Of a stretch of 64,000 nt of DNA, positions 43,818-53,955 are shown piece after piece. The DNA comes from Rhodotorula mucilaginosa (lineage: Eukaryota; Basidiomycota; Microbotryomycetes; Sporidiobolales; Sporidiobolaceae): assembly GCA_034406715.1 (NCBI GenBank), contig CP137874.1:1-64000 (forward strand), given 5' to 3'. Position 1 is the first letter of the stretch. Every line of letters starts with the position of its first letter. The position numbers and the translations under genes were made by a program. The notes below the pieces were generated by a model that ran no database searches, was not told where the DNA came from, and was given only the letters and a program-made list of their open reading frames with translations.

Positions 43818-45482
43818 TCTACTTTTGCTGTGGAAGGCAAATCAAGAACGGGTGTCAGCAGCGCACAAACTCTAAGCTCGAGCCCTCCGAGAGAGAGAGA
43901 GAGAGAGATCACTCACCCGCTTGTACACCTTTGCCAAGAACGACTGGAAGACTTCCCTCTTCAACCCGTCCTGGGACCCCTCGGCGGGGATCTCGTCGAT
44001 CAACTGGTTCAGGCGCGCGTACGAGTCGGCTTCGTACTGTTCAAACTCGCGCGCGAGGTCCAGTTCCCGGTAGACGGCTTTGACGCGCGCTTCGGATTCG
44101 GGAGACTTGACGCCGTAGTTCTCCTACGGGGTGGGCAGGGGCGGAAAAGGGTCAGCGATGGATGGATGTACGAAAACAGGAGCGCCGGCACACTCACATC
44201 GAGGACCTTGCGCTGCTGTTCCGAAGCCTTTGCCAACGCCTTGTTGATCAACCAACTGCACTTGTTGTCCAAGATGTCGGTCCCGATCTTGCCAATCTGT
44301 TCCGGCGTGCCGTAGCAATCGAGGTAGTCGTCCTGGACTTGAAAGTACTCGCCCATGGGGATGAGGATGTCGAGCGCTTTTTGGAACGCCGAGGGGGCGG
44401 TGACGCCGGCCATGTGGAGCGAGAGGGCGACGGGGAGGTAGAACGAGTAGTAGGCGGTCTTGTAGACGACGATGAGGTGGTGCCTGTCGAGTCGCCGCCA
44501 AAGCTATTGTCAGCCCGGCTGGATGGCGGTCGGCGAGTGATGACAAGAGAGACAGCTTACTTTTCGAGCGAGAACTTGCTCAAGTCGACGACATCCTCGG
44601 GCGCCGTGATCAAGTCGATCAACTGACCCATCTCGGTCTGGAACGTGACCTGTTTCCTCGGGGCGCCTAGTCAGCTCCGATTTCTATGTGAAGGGGAGAA
44701 CAGACGGACCTCGTGGAAGAGTTCGAGCAAGTCGACGTAGTATTTCTCTTGCCGGAAGTGCTTCTTGAGGAGGTAGTAGATGGCCGCCTCGAGCATGAAC
44801 GCATCGTTGATGGCAATGTTGCCGACGTTTTCCTGCCACCCTCCCGTCCGCAACGCAAGGGACTCGTCAGCCCGAATTCGATTCGATTCGATTTCGCTCG
44901 CAGGAGGAGGAGGAGGAGGACGCACCACTCGGTACCAGCACGATTGACCGCGGCGGGTGATACTCTGGTCCATCATGTCGTCCGCGACGAGGAAGTATGC
45001 CTGGAGCTGTTTCGGCGTACACCGGGCGGGCTTGAAAGTATCAGCGCCTTCAAACCCGAGTCCGGAAGCTGCCACCTCCCCCGACGCACCAACTCGATGC
45101 ACCAACCGAGGATGGCAGCGCGCTTGTACTCGTCGTCGTCGAGCGGGGAACCCTTGACGATCTCGACCGTGTCGACGGTCGCGATGCCGCGGTTCAACTT
45201 GCCTCCCGGCGTGTTGTAGTCGAGGTTCTGGGCATTTGACCTGTTGATCAGCTTCGAGCACTCGCCTAGAGAGAGACAGAGACAGAGATGGACGGACCCT
45301 CTTGAACCACTGTACGGCCTCCTTGGGCATCTTTTCGCCTTCGAGGTAGCCGACCAGTTCGTCGACGAGCGCCGGCCACACGGCGAGGAACGCGTCTCGT
45401 TTCTGGGGAGGGGCGGACCGTGAGTCAGCCTACTTGTAAAGTCATGGTAACAGGACAGGGCACGCACCTGAGCAGAGGACAT
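43818..45482 (-). CDS. ERG20: Farnesyl diphosphate synthase
   Basis: About 350 residues. The first exon is only 15 nt (MSSAQ, 45468-45482). Then [32 protein letters not shown]-type motif ([19 protein letters not shown]), first aspartate-rich motif [44 protein letters not shown] and second aspartate-rich motif [20 protein letters not shown]. The last exon is nine bases (43818-43826): splicing KVYKR to QK and a stop restores the KRQK C-terminus typical of fungal enzymes. It condenses IPP with DMAPP and GPP to make farnesyl diphosphate for sterols, carotenoids, dolichol, ubiquinone and prenylation; cytosolic. It converges on the second monooxygenase gene. Confidence 0.96.
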
Positions 45483-45855
45483 GGTTTCAACTGAGTCGTC
45501 GAACGATTCGATTCAATTGTTGAGCGAGAGGCGGAGGCGGGTCAGCACGCAGGGCGACAAGCTGGCTGAGCCGCGTAATATGATGTACCTAATTCCGACT
45601 ATAGCAGTCCCGCACTTGATTGAAGCGTGTGTAGGAACGCGAAACGCAGAACGCGACCAGAAAAAACTGCTTGGGCGTCGCGTTCATTCGAGATCGCCCT
45701 TCCGCGGCAAATTGCGTATAGTGCGAGTAATCAAGCAAAGGAGGGTATATATTGCGCAGTGGGAGACACGGTATCATACACGTGAAAAGATGGGGGCGGT
45801 ATATGGATATAACGTACCGCTGAGCGGGAGAGGAGAGAGATATCGAGCGCGTGTT
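45483..45855. other. Spacer: FPP synthase promoter / ICE2 3' end
   Basis: 373 bp, AT-richer than surrounding genes, with a TATATATT-like stretch near 45745. No gene is supported. Confidence 0.5.
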
Positions 45856-47909
45856 TTACTCGCCTTTCCACTTGACTCCTGATCCTCCACCTACACTCGA
45901 CGGTCCAGAGGTCGACGCCGCCGCCACCATCACCGGAGCTGGCGCAGCTTTTGAAGACGAGGATAATGATCCGCCGCCGCCGCCGCCACCGCCGCTGACC
46001 GCCGACGACGTCGCCACACCCCCACCCCCTCCTTCCCCTCCTCCACCGCCGACGCCACCGGAAGAAGTCGCACCACCAGCCGACGCGGATGCCCCTCCAC
46101 CTCCGCCTCCCCCTCCCTCGACTTCTTCCGCCGCCGCCACCGCCGTCGTCTCATCGTCATCGAGATGCTGGCCCAAGCGGATCTCGATGGCCCACAACAA
46201 CTGGACGAGAAAGACGTTGCCCCAACGCCAAAAGACTTGGTCGTTCGAAGACGAGAGGACGAGCAGGTGTGTGTAGACTGCGCGCGAGCGGGAGCGGAGT
46301 GAGTGTGGAGCGAGTGTGGAGTGTGGAAAGTGTTCTCTTTTTTTCGGTCAGCGCCTGCCCTGTTGGAAGGAAGAAGTGGAAGTGGGCCACGCACCGGCGA
46401 TGAGGAGCGGCCGTGCATACGCCAACCCGATCGTCATGATCCTCGCAGCCTGTTTCCGAGTCCGATCAATTCGGGAAACGTCCCATGTCAGTCAGTGTCC
46501 GACCCAGCCAGCCGTCGGGGTCCCCAGACCCAGACCCCTTTGGAAGGAAGGAAGGGAGAAGAGAGAGAGAAAAGAAAGACGACGACGCACCGGTTCCTCG
46601 TCGCTCAGTTTCCGATCGTCGTCGTTCCAACTGCCCGTCGTCTGCCGTTTCAAGTTCAACACGATCCTCGTCGCGGCGTAGAGGACCGCGACCCTGTAAA
46701 ACAACGTCACGAGGACCGAGAACGGCAAGGCCGACGAGCTGCGCGTGGGGTGTAAAACTCGGGGTGGGTCAGCATTTTTTTTGTCACTTCCGTCTTCGTC
46801 TTGTCGGTTTTTTGTGCTCGTCATAGGCAAACAAAAAAAAAGCGTGTGTCGAATCAATGAGACCACGCCACACGTTCGTAAAAGAAAGATAGCGAGAGCG
46901 TTCCTCGATCCCTCCTCCTCCGCCGCCGCCGCCGTCGCCAGTTCCGGCCACCGAGGAGGAGAGCCTTCCCTTGCTCCTCCTCCGCCTTCGTCGAAGAGGT
47001 GACGGTGAGGAGGAGGAGGAGGAGGAGGATGAAGAAGCAGGCGAGAACGTCGAGGAGGAAGCGAGGGAAAGGAAGGGAGAAAGAAAGAGAGAGGAGAGGG
47101 TGTGTGTGTGTTATGTTGTGTTCTTGAGAACCGGGAGAGGGAGGAGAGGAGGAGTTTCGGTCGGTCGGTTCGGTCATCTTTGTCCCTCCTCCTCCGTCCT
47201 CGGCCGGTGGCCTTTGTCCCTTCCTCCCTCCTCCTCGGCCGCCTTCCGCCTTCCTCCGCCTCGTCCTCCGCCCCCGCCTGACAATTTCGAGACGTCCCCT
47301 GTCCCCTGTCCCCGTCCGGCAACGAGCGAGCGAAGCGAAGCGAAACGGGCGGGCGGGACCATCAAAAGACCCGACCCGACCCCCTCCTCGATTCAATCGA
47401 ATTCGACTCGACTCGACTCGACTCCTCCCTCATTCCCTCCCTCTCTCTCCCCGCTTTAACCCATGTCCCCCCTTCAGATGCCGAAGCAGCTGAGAGGAGT
47501 TGCCGAGCAATGACCCCCTCTCTCCCACACTCCCAGAAGAGCGGGAAAAAAGCGGATATCGCTCATAACCCCCAGGACGAGAAAAGAGAAAGAGAGAGAG
47601 AGAGAAAAGAGAGACGACAATGACTCACGCGGCCATGACAAACTCGACTCCGGCTCCGAACGTCTGCGAGACGGCTTTACTGATCGCGTCGAGCCTGCCA
47701 GGTCAGGTCACTCGTCGACTCATCAGCCCACATCCACCCACACACACACACGCACACACATCCAGAGGGACTCACGACTGCAACACGACGGGGGGTAAGG
47801 GTGGATGACCGTTGGTCCCCGTCGCTCGAAAGACGTGAGAGAGGAGACCGCCGGTGTACATCTGAGGACGGGACGAGAGGTGAAAGATCTGAAAGACGGC
47901 GTAGCTGCA

Positions 47910-47940
<31 letters not shown>

Positions 47941-48784
47941 GTTAGTCAGTCAGGGATCCGAGCCCAGCCCAACTCAAGAGAGAGGAAGGGGGAACGCAAC
48001 GCGAGCATGAGGCTTGATTCGATGACGTTGCCCTTTTGGATCGAGAACGAGATGCCCGAGAGGAAGAGGATGGTGGTGACGGCGACGCCGATCAGGGTCG
48101 ACGAGATCCGGTCCGGGACGGCGCCGTAGCTCTGCGGGCGGGCTCTCAGATCGGAGTTAATCATGATCCAAGGGAGAGAGAGAGAACACGCGAGCGCACC
48201 TCCCAGAGGAAATAGGCGGAAGCGACATAGACGCCCGCGGCGAGGATCAAGCTCCCCATCCTGAACAAGTCGGGGGCTCGACTCGCCTGGATGCGACCGA
48301 GCGAGAAGCGACTGAGGGCTTGGATGCACAAGAGGGTGCAGAGGCCTTCGAGGATGACAAAGACGGGGGACGAGGTGCGCAAGAGGCGTTCCCAGTACGA
48401 CGGGGCGGCGCGGACATGGTCGAGCCAGGCGGGGTGGCGGTCCTCGTCCGAGACTGCGAGTGTCGCTTCACCCGTGGACGAAGTGGAGTAGAGGTTGAGG
48501 GTGAGGAGGAGCAAGGCGGGAATGACGAGCGGTTGCAGCCACGCGACGAGGGTCGACAAGGGTCTCCAGCGGGTGTTGGTCCTGACGCAGAGGTGCAAGG
48601 TGGCCGAGCAGGCGAACGAGAGGGTGAGGAGGAGCGAGAGGGCGAGCATGCAGTCTTGGCCGGCAATGTCGAGGGTGAGGGGGAGGAAGAGGAGGACTTG
48701 GAGGACCGAGACGAGCTGGGCGGCGAACCGGATCGAGGCGTGGAACCAGTCCGTCACGCGGCGGCGGAGCACAGCGCCGGCCAT
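45856..48784 (-). CDS. ICE2: ICE2-family multipass ER membrane protein
   Basis: The ATG at 48784 begins a large multi-helix exon: LVSVLQVLLFLPLTLDIAGQ, CMLALSLLLTLSFACSATLH, PLVIPALLLLTLNLYSTSST, SSPVFVILEGLCTLLCIQAL and ILAAGVYVASAYFLWE. Later exons give IGVAVTTILFLSGISFSIQK, GNVIESSLMLA, YAVFQIFHLSS, FGAGVEFVMAA, SSALPFSVLVTLFYRVAVLY, AATRIVLNL and QVFWRWGNVFLVQLLWAIEI, then a Gly/Ala/Ser-rich tail ending at 45856. The order and the SSP-FVILEG motif match the ICE2 family, which in yeast affects ER shape, inheritance and phospholipid metabolism. The Gly-rich tail is an addition to the usual family length. One intron (46739-47628) is about 890 nt, far longer than any other in the window. The gene is divergent from VPS28. 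Confidence 0.82.
47907..47941. repeat. Alternating purine-pyrimidine run (CA)n(CG)n in an ICE2 intron
   Basis: 35 bases of uninterrupted G/A-C/T alternation, a CA run followed by a CG run, lie in a short intron of ICE2. Such sequences can adopt left-handed Z-DNA under torsional stress. Confidence 0.85.
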
Positions 48785-49208
48785 CCTGCTGCCAGTGTGG
48801 CGGCGAGGCGAGGCGAGGTGGTTGAACGACGACCAAGTCGAGTCGGTTGCAATGCGGTGCCGTGCTATCTTTCCCCCCTTTCACGCAATGAGTATCGCTG
48901 TCTGGTGCACCGGGACACACTCGAGTGGTCAGTCGGGAGACAGAGCGTCGCGAGTCCCACCGAATCGGAGACGAGAAGTGATCCTGAAACTGCAGCTTCA
49001 TCTCAACTTCCTCCTCGCAGAGTATAGAGTACCACTCCTCTTGATTATTATCACAAGGTGGTAACTCTCTACAAGGGTCCTTTCTGAGAATTCGAAGACA
49101 GGGTCCCTCCTGGAATCGACCCCTCGCTCAGCCCTTCTCTCTCTCCGCCGTCCACCCGATTCGACTCGTGCTCACTCGACCCCACTCGGCGCGACTCGGA
49201 CGAGCACA
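48785..49208. promoter_or_regulatory. Divergent promoter region, ICE2 / VPS28
   Basis: 424 bp between divergent start codons, pyrimidine-rich before the VPS28 ATG. No gene is supported. Confidence 0.5.
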
Positions 49209-50530
49209 ATGGCGCTCCTGAACCTCGACGAGGTGCGCTCCCTCTCCTCCAGCAGCGAAACCCAACGCCGTGATGACGGAACACTCACCCCGACTCTCTC
49301 TCGGCCCCACCTCCTCCTATCAAAGGAAGTGCGCCTCACCTCGTCCAACAGCGACCGCGAGCGCGTCGCCGAACTCGCCAACCTCTACTCGCTCATCCTC
49401 GCCCTCGACTACCTCGAACGCGCCCACGTCCGCGACGCCGTCTCCCCCCAGCAATACCACCCCGCGTGCACCCGCCTCTTGAACCAGTACAAGACCATCC
49501 TCCACCTCGTAGGCAGCCCAGCCTTGGACGAGTTCATGAAACAGTACAGGATGGACTGTACAGCCGCCAGGCACAGGTTACAAGTCGGCGTACCCGCCAC
49601 CGTCGAACACCACCACGGGGACTCGCCTCACTCAGGCAACGGCGAGTCTCACCCCAAGACCTCGAACGGACAGCCCTCCTCGAACGCAAACCCGAACGGG
49701 AACGAGACCGCTCAATGGGTCGCAGAAACCACTCAGGTAGCGTCCCCGTCCCCGTCTCTCCCACTCAAAAACTCGCACTGACGCCCGCTCGCTACGCCCG
49801 GTGCAGAATTTCATCACCTTCATGGACGCCCTCAAGCTCAAACTCCGCGCCAAAGACCAACTCCACCCCCTCCTGACCGAACTCATGCAATCGTACGCGC
49901 GCTTCTCGCGCTCCAACGACTGGGCGGGGAGACCCAAGATCTTGAACTGGTTGATCGAGTTGAACCAGCTCAGGGGGGCGAGTGACGAAATCTCGGACGA
50001 GCAGGCCAGGCAGGTGAGCGCGCGCGCGCGCAACGGGCGTTTCCTATTACTGCGTGTGCTGATGCGCTGTCTGGACCTGTCCTGCGCGCGCGCTCTTGTT
50101 TCACAGATGCTATTCGATATCGAGCACGCCTATGCCGAGTGAGTACCCACCAAACTCGTCTTCTCTCTTCTTGCCCTCTCTCTCTCTCTCTCCTTCCCCC
50201 ACTCCCCCTCTCTCTCTCTCTCTCTCTCTCTCGCTTTCTCTTTCCTGTTCTTGCTCTCGCTCCTGTGTTTCGCCCGACGCAAAGCTCGTCGGAACCGAGG
50301 AAACGGACGCAACTAACAACAGAATTCTAACATCTTCCTCTTGTCGCTCGCTCGCTCGTCCCCCCCCCCCCCCTCCCCCTTCTTCTCCGGTGACGGACGG
50401 CAGGTTCTTCCGCTCCCTCTCGTCCTCCACTTCTCCTTCTTCGTCCTCCTCTCCTGCCCCGGCTCCTCCCTCTTCAACAACTACCACCGCAGCAGCAGCA
50501 ACAGCAACAACGGATCATCATCGCTCTTAG
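49209..50530 (+). CDS. VPS28: ESCRT-I subunit VPS28
   Basis: About 300 residues in four exons. The first exon encodes MALLNLDE, spliced to EVRLTSSNSDRERVAELANL, then YSLILALDYLERAHVRDAVS, LNQYKTILHLVGSPALDEFM, KQYRMDCTAARHRLQVGVPA and TVEH (N-terminal core domain). A linker of about 45 residues (HSGNGESHPKTSNGQPSSNA) leads to the C-terminal four-helix domain: NFITFMDALKLKLRAKDQLH, PLLTELMQSYARFSRSNDW, GRPKILNWLIELNQL, SDEISDEQARQ, MLFDIEHAYAEFFRSL. VPS28 sits in ESCRT-I and links to ESCRT-II in sorting of ubiquitinated cargo into multivesicular bodies. Unusually, a Ser/Pro/Thr/Ala tail of about 40 residues follows RSL before the stop at 50528-50530. The last intron contains long CTCTCT runs and a C13 homopolymer. 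Confidence 0.95.
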
Positions 50531-50586
50531 AAGAGATCCTCGCCGGGCGCCGACGCCGCCACCGCCTGCCTCTCTGTCTCCCTTGA

Positions 50587-50740
50587 TCTCCCGTCTCCGT
50601 CTCCCGTCTCCGTCTCCCGTCTCCCGTCTCCCGTCTCCCGTCTCCCGTCTCCCGTCTCCCGTCTCCCGTCTCCCGTCTCCCGTCTCCCGTCTCCCGTCTC
50701 TGTCTCCGTCTCTGTCTCCGTCTCCGTCTCCGTTCCCTTC
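50587..50740. repeat. CCGTCTC minisatellite
   Basis: About 150 bp of near-perfect head-to-tail copies of a 7-base unit (CCGTCTC), with CGTCTC and TGTCTC variants at both edges, lie directly after the VPS28 stop. One strand is pure pyrimidine plus G. This is a simple tandem repeat, not a CRISPR array, since there are no spacers. Confidence 0.93.
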
Positions 50741-50776
50741 TGCTCCGCTTCTGTTTGTTTGCCCAAAAGGTTGTTG

Positions 50777-51082
50777 TCATACTACAATGTCATGCGGATA
50801 TTGAACAAGCGCACGGTCAAATGGGTTGGGGCGACCTTTGTTTTCCCTTTTTCCGTTCTTTTCGGTCAAGAGCTGACAGAGCTCACTGACGAAGTTTTGT
50901 AGTTCTCTCTCCCTCCTGACCTGGGCCTCCGTCTGCAGTACCTCCTCTGCCAGCCTGATCCTCCGCTTCACTCTGCAGCCTTCACGCCCATCATGACCCA
51001 AGACCATATGTTGCTCCCGAACGATGGGAAAAAGAGGCGGTTGAGTAGCGGTTGTGCTGGCAAAAGTGGCTGGTGGTGTCAA
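50777..51082 (-). CDS. Possible small protein, unrecognised
   Basis: An intronless frame of about 101 residues (MTPPATFASTTATQPPLFPI...). The middle is a strongly amphipathic, charged helix (RLAEEVLQTEAQVRRERELQ followed by NFVSELCQLLTEKNGK), which looks more protein-like than most spurious frames here. No family was recognised. It lies between the VPS28 3' end and the SSL1 stop, a normal spacing for a small gene, but it could equally be chance or the last exon of something longer. Confidence 0.3.
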   Translation of the reverse strand: MTPPATFASTTATQPPLFPIVREQHMVLGHDGREGCRVKRRIRLAEEVLQTEAQVRRERELQNFVSELCQLLTEKNGKRENKGRPNPFDRALVQYPHDIVV

Positions 51083-51464
51083 TGCTCAAGCAGGAGAGCA
51101 ATGAGCTACTGTAGAGACGCTATAACTCTTGTTCAGTCGCGGCGAGAGCGAGCTAGAAGCAGGAGGGAGGGTAATATAATCGGACATCTCGTCCTCCTAG
51201 TACATAGACACAGGAAAAAGGCCCCACCTTGCCTTAAGGTGCTCTCCAACCCCCAAAACCCTCGCGCTCGCTCGGGGGGCCCGTGCACAACAACGTTCAC
51301 ACCACGACAACGACAACAACAACAAGCTGTTTTCTCTTATTGCAAGACCCTTCGAGGAGGTCCCCGCCCACCCTTTTCTGTCACCGAATGAACACGCCCC
51401 AGGTCGTCCTTAGTTGCCTCATCATCTGGATTCGCCACCCCGTTATCCCACTCGAATAACCCTA

Positions 51465-53814
51465 CTACGCCTTCGCCTTCGCCTTCGAGGAGGTAGAGGG
51501 AGAAGAGGTAGAGGTACAACCGGGACAGAACCCGAGCGCCTCGTGCACGACCTTGTCGCACTCGAGGCAAAAGTGGTGCCCGCACTTCGGGCACGCGTAC
51601 CGTCCCAAGGGGGACAGATCGGAGGAAGAGTTCGTGGTTGTTGTTGCTGGTGGGTTGGTGGTGGTGGTGGTGGAAGAAGGGAAGGGGAATGTGCAGCTGA
51701 AACAGGACCGAGGAGCCGAAGAAGGGCCAATCCTGTTTTCCCATACGATTTCGCGAATCTGGAATCAGTCTCGAGGAAATCGATGCTCGGCAAAGGTTTG
51801 CCGCGGGCCGGGTTGTAAATCCGCAGGAGAAAAGAAGAGACGAGTTTGGGGGGGGGAGGAAGTCTTACTCGGTAACGCGGTCGTAATTGGTCACCTGCGC
51901 AGATGGAAATAAAGACAAAGTCAGCAAACTTAGGCTAGACGAACAGACCGCAGACGAAAGCCAGCAGGGAAAGAAAGAGAGAGAACAAACGCCGCCACGC
52001 CACGCACCGGGAACAAGTGCCGATAACTCCTCGCCAACTGGGGCGCATTGACGACCGTGAGTCCGCAGACCCTACACTCGGTCGGGACGTCGCACAACCT
52101 CGCCTTGCACCTCGGACAGCCGTACCCGCTCGTCTTCAACTTGCCGTGACAGGCGCACACGCCCGGGTAGGTGGTCGTCAAGAGGGCGGGGAAGCCCATC
52201 TGCATCAAGTCGGCGGCGGCGGCGCTCGAGGAGGAGGTCGACGCGCCGCCGAGGAGGTGAGATCGTGAGGAGGCGGTGGCGGCGATGGTCGGTGGGGGCG
52301 AGACGAATTCGAACAACAGGTCCCGGAACGCGAGGTCGTCGCGCGCGACTCGGTAGACGCCTGCGGTAGCGCAGAACACGGCATTAGGTATGGTCATCCT
52401 AGCAATCGTGTCCAGCGTCCAAGTCACGAGGGAGTTGAAACTTTGGCCAGGGGGGAAAGTTTCGTTCGAAGAGAAAAAGGGTTCGCAAAGAGGTTCGTTC
52501 ACCAGGCTCACCTCGTGTATGATCACAAATGTCGCGACAAATCTTGACGTCCGCCGAGAGGCCAATAATGTTGACTCGTATCCTGCTCGCCCCGTCGAAA
52601 AAAAGCCCGTTGTCAGTCAGTCTTTCCTTTCCGGTAGACAAAAAGTGCGGAGAGAACGGGAAAGGTACGGCTTACCGCTCTTGCTCGACTTGGGAGATGG
52701 TGTCGTGGATGTTGGTAGGGTCGCAAGTCGTCAACGATCCGAGAATGATGATGACTTCGCGCGAACCGTGAGGCGGCAAGTGGCTGCCGGGGCCCACGGG
52801 GGTGGTGATCATCAGCACTTTTTTCTCGTTCGTAGATCCGAGGTGTTTTCTCTCCCTCCGCCTAGGGGGGGGGCGACTCGAAAGGACGCACGAGAGACCG
52901 GTTTTCGCGAGTTGGAGCACATTCTGCAGACTCGGTTGCCCTCGCGGTTCGAGCTTCTTCTTGTTCTGCAACACTTTCAAGTGGTCTGCCGGGTTGCCTG
53001 TAAGTACGTCACGGAATCGCTTGCCAGAGTCAGTCTTTGGCGGGACGGGAAAGCGGAGAAGGGGAGAGAAAGACGGCACCGGAGAGAGGGGTGAGGCGTT
53101 CGGCGAGTCCGTCGCGGGTGACCATGATGGCCATTTGGCCGATCGGGTTCTGGTCAAAGAACTCGGTCACGAATTCCTGGGTATTACCGAGTACATCAGC
53201 GGGCGTTTCGACCCCTGAAAACAAAGACACGGAGGGCCGTACCTGGGCGTACTGGAGGGTGAGATCGAGCCAGGTGGCTTTGTAGTCTCGGACGAGCATG
53301 GCGGACGAGAGGTCGATGACGAGGTAGACATGGCGGATGATGCCGCGCTGGATGGAAGCCGAATCGCGGAGGACGCTGTTTATCGTTCGGGGGCAGGAGG
53401 TGCGTGAGTTTGGCCGGTCCAACATTCACCGGAGTAAGTGGAAGCGCACCGCCTTGATTTGTACGAGAGGAGCAAGTCAGACACTGCGCCTTCGAGCGTG
53501 CCGTGCTCGTCCTCCTGGACTTGATCCCACGTCCTCTCGAACTGGCCTTCCCACGCTTTCCCCCTCCCCGCGGCCGTCTTGGCTTTCGCAGCGGCCGCCG
53601 CTGCCGCCGTGGTGGACGACCTCGTGTTGACGGGTCCTTGCCTGCGATTAGCGGCGTTGCGTTTGCGCCTGCGCGAGACGGCATTGTCGTCGTCTGAAGT
53701 GAGGTCACCGTCGAGGTCGGATTCGTCTTCCGGGTCGTGCTCTCGCCGGGCAGCAGTTCCCGGCTCGTCCGAGAGCGACTCGTCGTCGTCTACGATGAAC
53801 CGCCTGCTGCTCAT
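51465..53814 (-). CDS. SSL1: TFIIH core subunit SSL1 (p44/GTF2H2)
   Basis: About 480 residues. The acidic N-terminus (RRFIVDDDESLSDEPG) is followed by KAWEGQFERTWDQVQEDEHG. The von Willebrand A-like domain reads IIRHVYLVIDLSSAMLVRDY, TWLDLTLQYAQEFVTEFF, NPIGQMAIMVTRDGLAERLT, SREVIIILGSLTTCDPTNIH and RIRVNIIGLSADVKICRDIC. Zinc-binding regions follow (CACHGKLKTSGYGCPRCKAR then PTECRVCGLTVV) and a C-terminal C1-like/RING finger (RYACPKCGHHFCLECDKVVH, EALGFCPGC). SSL1 holds and stimulates the Rad3/XPD helicase in TFIIH during transcription initiation and nucleotide excision repair. The short tail ends KAKAKA at 51465. It is divergent from TAN1. Confidence 0.95.
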
Positions 53815-53955
53815 GGCGTGCGGTAGGTGAGAAAGAGCGAGAGAGGACAAGTTTCACGCGGAAGTGTCTCGAATGTCTCCGCGGAGTTAAGATGAGCCTT
53901 CTCAAGCTTCTTCCCCTCGTCCCTTTCGTCTCTACACTCTGCCCAGGCCAGCGCC
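53815..53955. promoter_or_regulatory. Bidirectional promoter, SSL1 / TAN1
   Basis: Only 141 bp separate the two divergent start codons, the tightest head-to-head pair in the window. No TATA box is evident; CTTCTTCCCCTCGTCCCTTTC lies upstream of the TAN1 ATG. Confidence 0.6.

Larger units (their letters stand above)
50531..51464. other. 3' region of VPS28 and downstream flank of SSL1
   Basis: About 930 bp. It begins with a CCGTCTC minisatellite (separate entry) and includes a possible short minus-strand reading frame (50777-51082). The remainder (51083-51464) shows no gene and presumably carries the SSL1 3' UTR. Confidence 0.5.

Noticed and set aside
46750-47460. Several 80-180-codon frames on both strands between ICE2 exons
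   Set aside because: They are made of low-complexity purine or pyrimidine repeats; the flanking phase-2 splice sites of ICE2 join cleanly across the interval, so it is better read as one long intron.
50587-50740. Possible CRISPR-like array
   Set aside because: The units are 7 bases, contiguous, with no spacers, in a eukaryotic chromosome; this is a minisatellite.
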